Origin: Otis tarda
Lineage: Eukaryota > Chordata > Aves > Otidiformes > Otididae
Assembly: GCA_026413225.1 (NCBI GenBank)
Contig: CM048591.1
Span: forward strand, 41,036,803 to 41,100,802
Length of the DNA: 64,000 bases
Reading direction: 5' to 3'
A program made the position numbers and the translations under genes. Of the stretch, positions 1 through 13,053 are shown piece after piece. The first letter of the stretch is position 1, and each line of letters begins with the position of its first letter. The notes under the pieces are model-generated. The model made no database searches. It saw nothing but the letters and a program-made list of their open reading frames with translations, and was not told the DNA's origin.

Positions 1-3000
1 TGCTGATGAGCAGGCTGAGATGGCGAGGCTCTGTGTTAAAGGATAAAAATTTAGGTATCTTTCTTTGCAGAGCTGCATTAAGGCAGCAGGTGTCTCCCAT
101 CAGTCAAGAGGTCACTATGAGAACAAGACAGGCTCTAGGCAGGTGCTTCCCACTGCCCCCTCCGAGGCTCAGGTCGCAGTAGGCTGAGGGACACCCTCTG
201 AGAAACCTGGTCTGCAGAAGTCTGTAGCCCTGCAGCCTTGGCGGTGGAACTTTTTGCAAGAGGTGCAGATCAAAGGACTTGATCATTTTTTTTTTGCTTT
301 TAAAAGGGACCAAAGAACACATTCTTCCTTTTGCCTTCCTCTTTCTCAATCTGTGACAACCAGGGATGTGCTGCTTGGTCCCAAAGGGCAGACAGCTCAG
401 CTTGCCTGCTGAGGCCCTTTTGTGACTGAGGCTGCCACTGTTTTGCAGTGAGGCGGAGCTGGATGAAGTCTCCATGTCCTACATCTAAACTGTGATGCTC
501 ATCTTGTGCCCTTCCACTTGGACAATGATTGACAATATAGCCTGGAATCATCCAAACTCTTGAGACCAAGCATATGCGCATCGGTGTAAGTGATATCCAT
601 AGTTATTTCAGTGAAGCAAGGCTTTGGAAAAGGCAGTGTCTTTTATTGCAGTCCCTGAAAGTTACTTCAGTTCCTTCCTCGTAACAGATAGCCCCCTCAG
701 CATCTTGTGCTGTGGTGCCCGCTACCCACAGCTGCACAGCTTCTGCCATTTGCCTTAAGGGGAGTGTTTAGTTCTGCAGATCTGATTTTCCCGAGGTGGT
801 GCTGAGTACTGCTGGAAGCGTAACTGAGTGAACGGCTGTGGACTTTACTGTCTTGTTATTACTACTGGTATAGGTCTTTCTGCTGCACGGTATTCTCCAA
901 TATGCTGCGAGGTAACAACTTAGTTTTCTGAAATATGGTTTAAAAGCTTAAGTCTGTCAGCAAATGAGACAGTTCAGGGGATTCTTTAATTGGTCATTAA
1001 TGCAGTGTTTAGTGATAGAAAGTAAAGGCTGTCTGCCACAGAGTTATACCATGCCTCTCTTAATAGCGCATTAAAGCACACTTTGTAATATCTTATTTTT
1101 TAAACCTCCCTTTGGTTTGGGAATAAGAGGATATAAATTGAATTTATCTGGCTCTCGGAACTCAAACCCGGTTATTTCCTCATCCAACACATGCCACCTA
1201 TGAGGCTGAGGGATCAGATGAATCTGTTCAGAACTTGTTTGACTTAAAAACAAAGGTCCCATTAACAAGAACATGTAAAATAACTGTACGAAGTAGGGCT
1301 TTTGGCATAAAGTCTGCCTTTCTAAAACCTGTGAACAGAGCTACAGGCTACTGAATTTGCCATAATGCCAGTTTGCTGGGTCCTCAGACCAGGGTAGGGA
1401 GCTCAGGTGCCAGAGCAGACATTGAGGCAGTGCGTTGCTCTGGGCGATGTCTCCGCTTAAGCAGAAGTCAGTCCCGCAACTTCAGGTTATCCTGCTCCTG
1501 TTTTGCAGGCTTACATCAGAATTATCAGATGCTTGCATTGCAGGTGCATGGAGTGCCAGTATATTTTTTCAGGAGTAGGGGAGGCATAAGATGGGGGCTG
1601 AATGAGTGAGTGTTATGCTCAGACAGTGGAATCTGAGAAACTGGGGTGTAATTTTGTCCTAAAAGGTACTCTGCAGGTGTGCACTTTGTACCATGCTCCT
1701 TCCCATGTTAAGCACTGATTTCCAAGTCATCATCGTCTACCTGTAATCCAAATACAAGATTGCTGGTGTTGTTTAATATACATGTATTGCCCAGAAGAGA
1801 GCTAATAATTAGTGAAAGACCGGAATGAAGTTAGGAAATTTACTTGTCAGCACTGGGCTTAGTGCTGAAAGGACCTGCAATAGTGAAAGTTGACAGGGTG
1901 GAGCTCAAGTTGACAGGGAGCATCTGGTGTCATCTTCAAAAGTCACCTTCAAAGCCATGAGGCTTACATACAATCAATGAAGGGAACATAACCTTGCCAT
2001 TTTAGTCTAGATTCTTTATTCTATGGATGGATATCATTTTACTCCTCAGTTATGTCTCTCTTTCCATGTAAGCTTTGTAGGACACATCTTCTATTTGCTT
2101 TTACAATGGCTGGTACTCCTTGGCTTCTGAAAAAAATGGTGGCCACTCCCCACATAGCAGGGCTATGGCTTTCAATTGGAGAATGCACTTAGGATTTAGG
2201 CAGGTCGGAACAAAGACTGAAGGTTTTAAGATGACATGTTGGAGTAGGAATGCTGAAGCAGCTGCTCTGTCACTGTTATAAGGCTCTGGTTTGTGCTCAG
2301 AGTCCCTTTTCTCTTTCCTACTGCTGGAATTGTTGAAATAAGCAACTGCTGCAGACAGCAAGCCAGCCCTCAATTTCACTTTCACATACTACTCAAGGGA
2401 TGTCTGATTTTCTTTAAAGAGGCTACTATTCCCTTTCTCTGCTGTCAACGTGAAATGATGGCACTTGATTGCTGAAGACACAGAGCCACGAATTTAATGT
2501 CTAATGGCTTTTATGAGAAGGAGAGCTCCCTTGAAAGCGATGCTGCTCAGCAGGGCTAATTTAAAGTGCTTTTTCTCTCACAGATCGATGTAGGTGTTGT
2601 GGGGTGTTTGGGGTGCTGCTGTTGCTGATGTGGAAGAGCCTCCAATTCCCAGGCAGAAAGTGGGAAGTGGGGCGGCTCTTCTGGAGAATCTGTACCTATG
2701 CTATGGTCCCTAAAGAGCGTGGTACCTGACTCAAGAAATCACCTGTTGTGTATCACAGTAATAACATGAAATAAAAATGTTAAGCTATTTGTTATCAGCT
2801 GCAGTCTTTCGCGTTATTATCTGTATCTCACCCTTTAAGAAATGAGTTTCTGAGCCAAAGAGAATACCGTTATGTTAGGGAAAGATAAAGCAAGGCTGAA
2901 ACTAGACTTAAACAAAATTCTGTACTTTAAAGCACTCTGTGCCTTTTAGAAATATTATATTTATTTTTAGCATCTCTACTCATCATAATAGCTGAAAATA

Positions 3001-5120
3001 AGCAAATAAGCAACTATTGGAAGACTCATCTTGTATTCCCTGGTTATACAGTCCTCTGTCACTTGCTACTGTCAATTTCTAATTCAGTCCTGCAGCATGC
3101 TGTGGCCAATGATATTGAAGTGCTCTATAAATATTAATTAAACATTTCAACAAATCATCCTGATGATTCACAATGTTTTTATTGTGCCTGTTGCAACACC
3201 TCTTACAAAGTGTCATAGTTCAGCCCCAATTGGGACCAGACTACGCAGTCTCTCTCTCAGTCCCCCCACCGTCCAAGAGAATAGGGGGGTGCATGGGTAC
3301 TTGTCTGTATGTACACTCTCATGTGAATCCTTAACCATAGCCAAACTAGAGGTTATCTCTATGCCAAATATTTTTATTTCTTCCTTCAACGTCCAAATGC
3401 TTTTTGGAAGCTTCATTATGCTCAAGGAGCAATTAAAAGACATAATATATCCCTAGCTATTTATATTTAGAGTATAGAAATATCAATATGAAATGTAAAA
3501 ATCTTAATGCAGGAATACTAAATGTTTTCAGGATTGCAATACTCACCCTTATGAAATATTCTTAAAAGTCAAGGACCGCCTGTCTGAATTATTGAGTACA
3601 ACATCAGGGAAGTGGCTTGACAGAACTGGAAGTATTCAGATGCTACAGAGGCTTGGGGGGGTACATTAAAAAAGAATCATTGTTTTCTCCCACTTCCAAT
3701 GAATTTGAGATAATTTTCTACATGTCTTGACTTTCTAAAATGATACAGAATTTTGGAGACTTGTTGACTACAAAGGCAATATTAGCATTTGGAATTAATG
3801 GTGAGACTTGGTCACATTTCAAGCCTGTGGTCTTGGCAAAGTTTTGTTGCTGCTGACCACCTATGACAATTTAAATTACTGGTTGAGTTTATACAGTATT
3901 TGTATTGATTTCCTCATCCTGGCAAGAATTTGGCTTTTATGTTTCTTGCTGCTGTATTTCACTCTGAGTTAGTATCTGCTTCATATCTCTCTGTTTAGAA
4001 AGTCTAGGACTTAACTATGAAGTGTAAGAGCAAAGAAGTTTTCAAGCACGTAGCCCCAAAATCTTCCTTCCCGAAGTCTTCCCTTCAAAGAAACCCAATT
4101 TTAAATTTTTGTTTCTAAAGTACTAAATAATTAGAGAAAATCCATCTTAAAACTTCTTTAAGTCTTCTCATTCCATGGTATGTTCCAACCATTATACCAG
4201 CTACACTGGATCATTGCGTTAGACTTCTTGGTTAGCATTATAAAGCATGGATTTTAGTCTTCTTACATCACATCTCTATGTGCATTTATGATGTCACAGT
4301 AAGAGTGATTATCACATATACAGAACTGTATTCAATTTTTTAACCTTAAAAATTTTGCAAGTATATGCATATACAATTAAATTTTTTAGATGTATGCCTT
4401 ACAGTTCCTAAAGGAACTGCTTTATTTTGTGTACATGAACATAGGTTTTGCTGCACACTGAAGAATCACCTTTCCTGAGAAGCTCTTTGACTGGTGTCAT
4501 GAAGTTAATAAATACATATATCACAATGCACGTAAGAATTCGCAGCAATATACTGTGAATACTATAAAAAAGCATATTAAATTTTTAAATATCACTGTCT
4601 TTGTGAACCAGAAAATAAGTCAGAAAATCACCAAAATGCCAGGAGAGCAATCTGAACAGAGAAGGCTGCTTAGGAACTCGATTGTAATTTGGGCAATAAA
4701 CCTTATTTATTGCATTTTCCCAGTCATTAACTGTCTCTGCTGCCAGAGGAAACTGAGACTATTAACTTCTTCTGACTGAACCAGAGGGGGAAAGCAATAA
4801 TTTCTTTTACAAGCAGAAGGAAAGGTTCTGCTCAATAAAGAGCAATTAAACATTTCCTGTAAAAAAGAATGCTCAGGAGCTCATGCCACGGTCAATAGTC
4901 ATGTGGCCATCAAAACGTTTTCTTTGGCTCTTTGAAGGGCATTCCATGCTATTAGTGTATTTATTACATCTCTGCTGTCACAAACTGGACAGAAGCCAAA
5001 TTTTGGTGGGGTGAATGGTTCCACTGGATGACTAGTGACCTAATGCATTTCCTTCTCACCCCAAGCAGGTAATTGTTGATGTGTTTTCACACTAAAGATG
5101 TGCTTTTGTATGCTAATCCC
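1..5120. other. Anonymous unique sequence, no gene recognised
   Basis: No coding exon, RNA gene or recognisable mobile element was seen here. Open frames are short (under about 125 codons), overlap on opposite strands and show no domain-like composition. The base composition is AT-rich with scattered short A and T runs, as expected for vertebrate intergenic or intronic DNA. Small exons of a host gene cannot be excluded by eye. Confidence 0.6.
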
Positions 5121-5140
5121 ACTTCGTATAACTTCGTATA
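5121..5140 (+). repeat. 10-bp tandem duplication creating a loxP-like arm
   Basis: The decamer ACTTCGTATA occurs twice head to tail. The junction produces ATAACTTCGTATA at 5128-5140, identical to one 13-bp arm of the phage P1 loxP site. No inverted second arm lies at the 8-bp spacing that Cre needs, so this is only a half-site. The simplest reading is a chance product of a small tandem duplication. Confidence 0.85.
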
Positions 5141-8100
5141 AAAAGGATGACTTTTTAATTATTCAGATAACTCTCTCTTTCTACCTCTTTAACTAATTTA
5201 TTTTTTTTTTTCTGAGTAACATATTTGTTGCATTACTATCTTGAATCAGTGACCTGTTGAGAAAATTATACCGTATCATTACATGCTGTGTAAATAAATG
5301 TTTCTTTTCAATCTCCTTAGGTTACAAAAAAATATTGGTGCTCCTATTTCTCTTAGAAGATTTAAATTTTGCAGTCCTTGTCTGGATCATAGCATTCTGT
5401 GTGCCACAAAAGGAAGAGAATGAACAATCCTTTTTGGATGGAGTTGAGAATTGGACAGCAGTGAAAGATGCAAAAGCAGCAGACATGGCTTCTAGCTGTA
5501 AGAAGAATGGCCCGGGAAGAGAATGACTTCATTTTCATAATGTATTGGTAGCATTTAGCCATATGAGTAATTTTCTTTCAAGGAAAAGGGTAATAAATTA
5601 TTGCCAATTACTCCTTCAATTTATCTTTATCAGCACATAACAGTCATATCACTTTAGCAGTTCATAAAAATGTGGTATTTCACAGGGTTTTATTAGTATC
5701 TGGATTGCTGTACAAAACAGCTTTCAGAAGAGGGAGGCTGCATCATTCCGCTGCTTCACATCCATCACCAGCTGGCTATCAAAGGATACAGGAGTAAAAC
5801 AAACAATGAAAATTACTGCCCACATGCTGATCCTTTTTCCACTCTGGTGTCTGCAGTAATTGAAAGCTTGGCTTGTCTAACTGCAGCTGATCGTGCAGCA
5901 TCTAATGCCAAACAAAGCACCAATATTACTGCCATTTCAAAACTCATTTTCAGTAATGTTCCTACTGGAGACTCTTGAGTTGTGGGCTAAGTACTTCGAC
6001 ACTTTAGCAAAATACTCACTGAAGGTTGAAGAGAATTTGACTTGATGTTACAATTTGGCCCAAGATCATTCTACCACATAGCATTAGAAAGGGTATGTGA
6101 CAGAAGTGTGGGAGCTCTTCCTCATCCCACAGACAAAGCACCCCATCAGTATCTCTCTTCTTGGCATTTGCCTATTGCTTAACCCCCTCCGGATGGGTTA
6201 CAAATCCTACATGTGTCTCACTGTGGTTGTATTTGCTGTCTGAATAAAAGAAGATGGAGAAGGAAGAAAGCAAAGAGTTAAGGAGACAGAAAATATTCAA
6301 ATGCAGGTACGGCAAAGAGGATAACTGCTGAAGAAGCTGTGTGCAGCAACTTCTTTCTAGCTTTACTGCCTTTCTCTTTGGATAGGTAAGAAAATGTTAT
6401 GGTAAATACTTCAACGTTCTCTCTATCCTCCTGTTGGAGGGATTTTCAGAGCTATAAAACCAACATCTCTTTTTCCTTTGTCCTTTAAATAGGAGTGGTG
6501 AGAACATAGCAGGGTGATGAGTTACAGCTTCAGAGAGCTGTGTGCTATCCTGCTGAAGTCAATGGAGGTAGAGGTTTACGGAAAATCAGATCATAGACCG
6601 CTGAGTAAGAGAGAATTCCTGTAACAGAAAGCATAGAAAGGTTTGAGAATTGCTGATATTTTCTATTAGAGCAACAGAGTGTTAGAAAAAGAAGAAAAAT
6701 TTAGACCTTTCCATTGGGTCAAAACCACAAATATCAGATAGCACTTTAGGGTACAATGCTCAAAATTTTTGTAATGATTTAATGTCCTCCAAGTCACACA
6801 CAATAACAGTAAGAGTCTGTAAATTCTTTTAGGCACTTCTTGGCTATGCAATATCAAATTATTTGCAGAGTGGCGGCTAAATTTAAAGAGTTTTGGCTTC
6901 AAGATCTTGTTGTTTGGTTCCTACTTATTTTACCAAACCAAAGCAAGAATTAGCTGAAAGATTCTTGTGGCCTTTTGAGGAGGCAGGAAATGGGAAAAGA
7001 AATGATAGCAAATATATCCAAGCTATGCAAAAGGGCTACAAAAGACATTCTTTTCATTAAAAAAGGTGTTTTAAAATGCTTTGAATACTGCTAGGATTGG
7101 ATCATCTACCTCAGTTTATTGAAAGGAATCTACCAGGCCTGACTTCAGGGTGTATGTGGCTAAAGCATATACGAGAAAAGGATTTGGCCTAAGGTCTTCA
7201 TTCTCATTTGGGAAAGGTACAAATAGCTATCACCAAAGAGAAATGGAAGACTATAAGCCATTGCTGATGGGATGGGCTTATAGAAAGTAGGAGATGTGTA
7301 ACTCAACAGCTGAAATGTTGTGGGTTTATTCCAGACTTGCATTGAAAAAAATTATGGCCTTTGTTCCCCCCCACCCCCCAAATGAATGCATAGTGGCTGT
7401 TGAACATTCTTCTATAAATTTCTAAGAGTTCATACAAAAAGGTACATATTCTTTGGAAACACTTTTTCTCCTATCCTGGAGTTTCAAATGTTTATGTGTC
7501 AGATGCAAGGAATGTAACTTCATTTAAACAGAAAATTTACTTCCTTGCAGAGAAAGAGAAAAGCTCTGCTCTACAGATTCCCTTAAAAAGGAGAACACAT
7601 TCAGCGCTAGAAAACTTAAGCATATAGCGACAAACCACATACTAGGTGTTTCACAAAGACAGTTGTCTTGGCCATTGCAAATATGAGAAAAAGGAAAATA
7701 AATGAAAAATTTAAGTCTAGATTTTACATGATGTGTTTGAGGGTCTTTCCCATGTACTAATACCTTTCTTTTAAAGGAGTTTCACACCACTTAATGAGTT
7801 GAAGTATAGATGTGTATGTACATCAAAAATGTATGATATATCCACCTTCGCTCCATATATTCCCTTTGGAAATAGAACCAGGCAACTTTACTAAGATATT
7901 GCAGAATTTAATAATTGATTAGTTTAACACTTAATGGCATGTTTCATCTGTGCATTAATAATTTCTCCCCCTTCCGAGGTTAATGCTTTTGAAAGTCATT
8001 GCTTGATGAGAACATGTAAATTCAGCAGTCTGGCAGTTAAAAGAAAGGTTTAGAGGTCTTGAATAAGTTTTTTTTTTTGCAAAATACTGTATTGTGAGTT

Positions 8101-11100
8101 ACCAAGAAATGTTAGATGCAGTATTTTAGCATGGGAAAAAAATAAATCATGAATCATAAAGGGACTGCATTGATTTTGTTCAGTCTAGTTTGTATTTTTT
8201 TCTGACCTTCTTTTATCAGATGTGAACTATCCTTTATCTAGCAAGTATTTACTTTATCTGAGAAATATTCATGTTGTTTTGCATATGACTTGAAAAAAAA
8301 AAAGAGTTTAAAGCAGTGCCTGTGAATATTTGCAACAGATGTTCATTCATGTTTCTCTGTAATTCTTGCTAACTATGGGTTGTGAACACAGGAGGGAGAC
8401 AAAGACTTTGTTAATACGATCAGGTGTCTTTTTTTTTTTTTTTTTTTTTCTTCCCGCACTAGAACTGTTTAAAAGCTAAGCTTCAGAAAAGAAATGTGTA
8501 GAATGAATACAGACGGTGATTTAAAGTATTACATATGATTAAATATAATATTTTTATCACATGCCATATTGCTTTCTAAATTGCTGCTTAACATTACTCA
8601 GTGAGAAACAGTTCCCCCTCTCTCTTTTCCTTTACCAATTGGTGCTAGTGCAATATTTTCTTATCCTGTTTCTGGAAGGGGTATCGTGGACAGTCTTCCC
8701 TTGCTGCCTGTCCCTATAGCTGACATTGAGGTATTTTTGCCAGTAGAAAAATTACGTTCAATCATACTAAAGTTACGTTGTCTCTTACTGGAGATTATAC
8801 CACTGATGTTTGGAGTAAGATGCGCTTATTTTAAATTCTCTTGTTTTTTAAATATAACACCATTTGGCACGTGCTTATTGTGTTTTGCAGTGCTTTCTCT
8901 TGTTTGAGAACTCTTAGCAAACAGACATTTCAGAAGTTGATTTTTAAAACTATTTTCTTCCAAAATTTGTTGGCATCAAAATTATCAAGCCATGACTGCA
9001 CCATCTTTACAATCTTTTGTAGTTTGCAGCGAAAGCAGAGCTGAGAAAATGTGCTGGCTGTTTGATGGCTGGGAGACTGAGGCCTTCTTGCTCTAGAGCA
9101 GAGGTACAGCATTGTGCTTGGCCTTGCCAGCCTGAGTCAACCACAGCTCTGAATAAGCTTGGGGTCTGCCTGCTGAGATTGAAAATCTGCTTATTTTTCT
9201 GATTGCTGATGTGGTTTCCTGCTTGCTGAGAGGTGAACTGAGGCTGCTTATGCCAGCCATAGAACAGCCAGAGGATGGACTTTGCGTTGCAACCATACAG
9301 TAAAGAAAATAAACCCATCTAAAACGGCATGCTATTCGCTGACTTAAAGATGGTAGAAAAGAGTTAGATATAATAAGGCAAAAGAGTGATAACCTGGACG
9401 AACTTCTGAGCAGTAGGAATAGTTAGCCATGGGGTTTTTACCAAGTTGGCTACCCTGTCATTGTAACACTGCTTTTGTGTTTTATGGCTGCTTGCAACAT
9501 TTTAAAATGAAAACACTAATTAATCCTTAGGTTTTGGCAAACCAAAAGTGTGTGACAGTAATTCCGTGTGATTAGGAATTAATACTTTAGAGTGCAATTA
9601 AGTTCAGGGGATGATGATTTGAGTATATTGGTCAGTACTACTCTGTACTCCAGAGAGCAATCGAATTCTGGATTGATATCTGGAAGTGGATGCTTTCATA
9701 TCCTTTTATCAGACCCAGAATCACCCAGCCTTCTTCACCTTCTTAAGAATAGTAACTAGGCAAACAACATTTCCAAACTGCATCAAATTGCTGTCTTACT
9801 TCCACGTGTAACTCATAGTAACAAGAAATATTTGGAAATAAAATAGGGAATACTGTACCGGACAATTCAAACCTCATGGAACATGCCTAACTTCCATGTT
9901 TTTAAAAATAACATGCAAATCAGATGTTTAATGTAAGTATCTGTTGAAACTTCAGAGATGCAGCATCATTGTGACTTTTAGATTGACAAACAACCTGAAA
10001 GTAATTTATTTTAGTATAGAGAAACTCTTTGTATTCTAGCAGCATCAGGAATTGTTCCTTAAATAAGAACAGTTTTGATTGTGAATTGATAGGCCATTCT
10101 CATAATGGACCATTAATCCCATAGCCCTGAAGGAGAAAAGAAGGTTTTACTAAGACAGGCTAAATTTGCGTCAGGAGTATGAACTTCTCAGAGGATGGAA
10201 GAGGAATGCACTGAGGTTCATTTTCAGGTTCTGTGGTCTGGGAGTACATTGTGCCTTAGAGGTCCGTCAAAGGTGATCCTTCTTTCAGATGGAAAAAAAA
10301 AGAATTCTGCCTGTAAACTCATCTAAATTTGTTCTAAAACTCAGTTAAGTACATGCATTTGTAATTTAGTTTTTGAACAGAGAGGCAGGGAATGGAGCGC
10401 AGCAGGTTATTCACTGGCAGTAACTTTGAAACATAGCTTAAAAACTTGGCATCAGAATTATATTTGCTCTCTCAGGCTGAGACAGTCTTCTTCGGACAGG
10501 AGGCTGCTAGTCTGATTTATTATAACTTCTTGTGCAGGAGCTGTGTGTATGGCATAGTTCATCATCTTTGGAAGCTGGCAAGGACAGCCTCAGACTCTTT
10601 CTGTTTGTTCTTTAAGCAATTGTCAAGACAGTCATGGGGATTCCAGCTGCATAAGTCTCTTAAGAATTTCATCCTATTTCTACACCCAAGGAAATGAATA
10701 GTATTCAAAGGCACAAGTGGAAGTATTAAATGAAGACCAGTGCTGTTGGAGGAGATGGTGGGACTAGATGGCTCAAAAGATGGATGAGAGGATGCAGAAC
10801 CCTTTACTCTGGGCTGTTAGTCCAGTGCCTATCACTCCTCTCCTGGCTAGCATCTGCTGCCTTCTCACACTCTTTCCTGGGCAGGAGGGCTGTTTCACAG
10901 GGGTCAGGATCAGAATCGCTTCCAGAAGACAGCGGTACTACTCCCACAGGATCTGGCTTCGGACAGAACAAAATTTCTCTCATTAGATGCAATGGCTCTG
11001 AGCTGTAGCTGAGACACAACACCTGAGGAATTTCAAGAAAACTCACTTTGGATAACACTAGCACTTCAGTTTACAGTGCTCTCTCCTTTTACCAGTGCTT

Positions 11101-12839
11101 AAGTCTCTGTTTGTCATCCTTACCAGTATCCCCTGGTGCCTCGTGGAGGCATGCTGACTCCGTGCTGCCAGGGTATCCTGGCTGCCTGGAGTTTGTCTGG
11201 GTGACGGATGATTCAGGCGTGTGCTGGAGGTATCCACCTGGACCGGATTATTACCTCATAAAAATGGGAATGAAGGGAAAAGTCTGTGAATGGATTTCAC
11301 ACTGAGGATGAGTCTTAATGATCATCAAGATCGCTGTCACTACTCAGAGTGAATTAAGATTTTGTTTTAGAGCAGCACAACTAATCATGTAGAGTGAAGA
11401 GAGGATCAAGCATACTGCTTTCTGCATCACAGCAGACATACTTCATAATAATAAGCAGAGAGACATCAAGGCTGTCACATCAATATCAATGATTCCATCA
11501 TGCAAACCCCGTCAGCAATATTGCATTATTTAAAAAATATAATACTCCACACAGAGACTGCAACACTAAATACGTTTGAGAAAAAAATAAAAACAAATGC
11601 ACAGAGAGATAAAGAAGAAGAGCAGATCACATGTGTTAGTATTGATTCAGTAGTTTTTTGGTTTCAGCTCCCTGGGAAATGAACAAAAATCTACTGGTGT
11701 AAAATTTCAGACAGATAGAGACCTAAAGAGAAAGGACATGTGAGGACCACATCTTTCATGATGAAATAAAAATGAGGACTGTTCTGGGAAAATGACAGGA
11801 AAAGCTGAGGCTCATTTATGGTCCCTGGCTGGCAAAGTGTGTGGCTGTAGGTCTGCTTGTTCATTTGAGCTTGATCTCACTCCCAGTGAAGGCTGAACTT
11901 CTCTGGACTGCAAGCGAGCTGCTCAGAGCCCTTGATTCTGGAATATTTGGTGGGCAAAACAACAAATGATGACAGAAAGGTCATGTCTCTCAGAATGGCG
12001 GGAATATCAGAGCCAGATAGTTCTCCCTGTGGTTTAAGTGCCGAGGGAGAAATGTTATGTATTTACCTTACTTCATCACTACATTGCTCATGTTTTCTTT
12101 GTATCACCTTCTACATGTATTTTCCTTTTCAGTGTCAATAGAAAAGGGATGGCAAAATTAAATGAAGACAAGAAAGCTATGCTCATACTTTTTAAAGAGG
12201 AGATTTGTATGCTTGTACACAGAGAAAGAAGCAATTTTGCAAGTACTGAATGAGTGGCAGAGTTGCACTGTGAGCCCATTTTAATAGACTAACACATCTC
12301 TAACACAATAGGGTGGGAATTTATTTAAAACTTGAAGTTCTTTATTACTGATGTGTTAAAATTATCCATATAACACAGCAGCGTCTACACTATTATGTAA
12401 GTGGATGACTTTTATTACACTTCTACAGATACAATTTTTACAACATTTACAATTCAAATATTTTGAAATATTAACTAAGTTTCTGTATGAATTATGATTA
12501 TTATTTCATAAACTTGCTAGCCATTTTTTTTTTAATTTCAACCATTTATACCATGCATTTCCTTTAGGCTAAAAATGTCTGAACTAAAGAGACAGAGTGC
12601 AAGGAAAAGATAGACTCAGTAGAAGTGGTCTGAATGAGATAAAAAGGAGCTCTGCAATTACGATTGACAAGTTGGTTTAATATCCAGTGAAAAAAGAATG
12701 CAATTCTAGACCAGCTGGATTAATTAAGTAATATAGCAAAACAAACCATGGGTTATTATCATTTTCAGTATGCCTCAGGACTTACAGAGGCCTGAGGGCT
12801 TAGAGTTCAACTTCTCTCCACACAAAAAGTAACAGATAT
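5141..12839. other. Anonymous unique sequence, no gene recognised
   Basis: AT-rich unique sequence with homopolymer runs, including the T21 tract listed separately. Short frames such as those near 8,686-9,318 and 10,446-11,305 overlap one another on both strands and lack recognisable domains, so I treat them as chance ORFs. One phrase at 6553-6566 resembles a motif that recurs elsewhere in the window (see findings). Confidence 0.6.
8429..8449 (+). repeat. Poly(T) tract, 21 bases
   Basis: An uninterrupted run of 21 T. No adjoining element with a LINE or SINE body was recognised on the opposite strand, so it is called as a simple homopolymer rather than the tail of a retroposed sequence. Confidence 0.9.
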
Positions 12840-12995
12840 CCATAATGTCAAGATATAAAACGTATCTTATATACATAATGTAAGTATATGTATGACACAT
12901 CTTACTAAAAATAAAAATAAGATATATTTTATTTCATATATATCTCTTTATATGAATATCTTCTATATCTCTTTGTACATATATAATACACAGAT
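12840..12995. repeat. AT-rich low-complexity tract
   Basis: The segment is dominated by TATA, ATAT and ATATCT words in irregular order, with short self-complementary stretches. It is low-complexity DNA of microsatellite type, not a perfect tandem array. No function can be assigned. Confidence 0.7.
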
Positions 12996-13037
12996 ATATA
13001 GATTGCTGTGATTACGAAAAGCAGGCTAAAAAAAGGC

Positions 13038-13053
13038 GGGGGGGGGGAGGGGG
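13038..13053 (+). repeat. G-run (G10-A-G5)
   Basis: Ten consecutive G, one A and five more G follow an A-rich stretch. Such a tract could form a G-quadruplex on this strand, or a hairpin-resistant C-tract on the other. It is also a typical place for length polymorphism and sequencing error. Confidence 0.9.

Noticed and set aside
5128..5140. Functional loxP recombination site
   Set aside because: Only one 13-bp arm is present; the 8-bp spacer and inverted second arm are missing.
8429..8449. Poly(T) as the tail of a processed pseudogene on the minus strand
   Set aside because: No gene-like sequence or target duplication was seen next to it.
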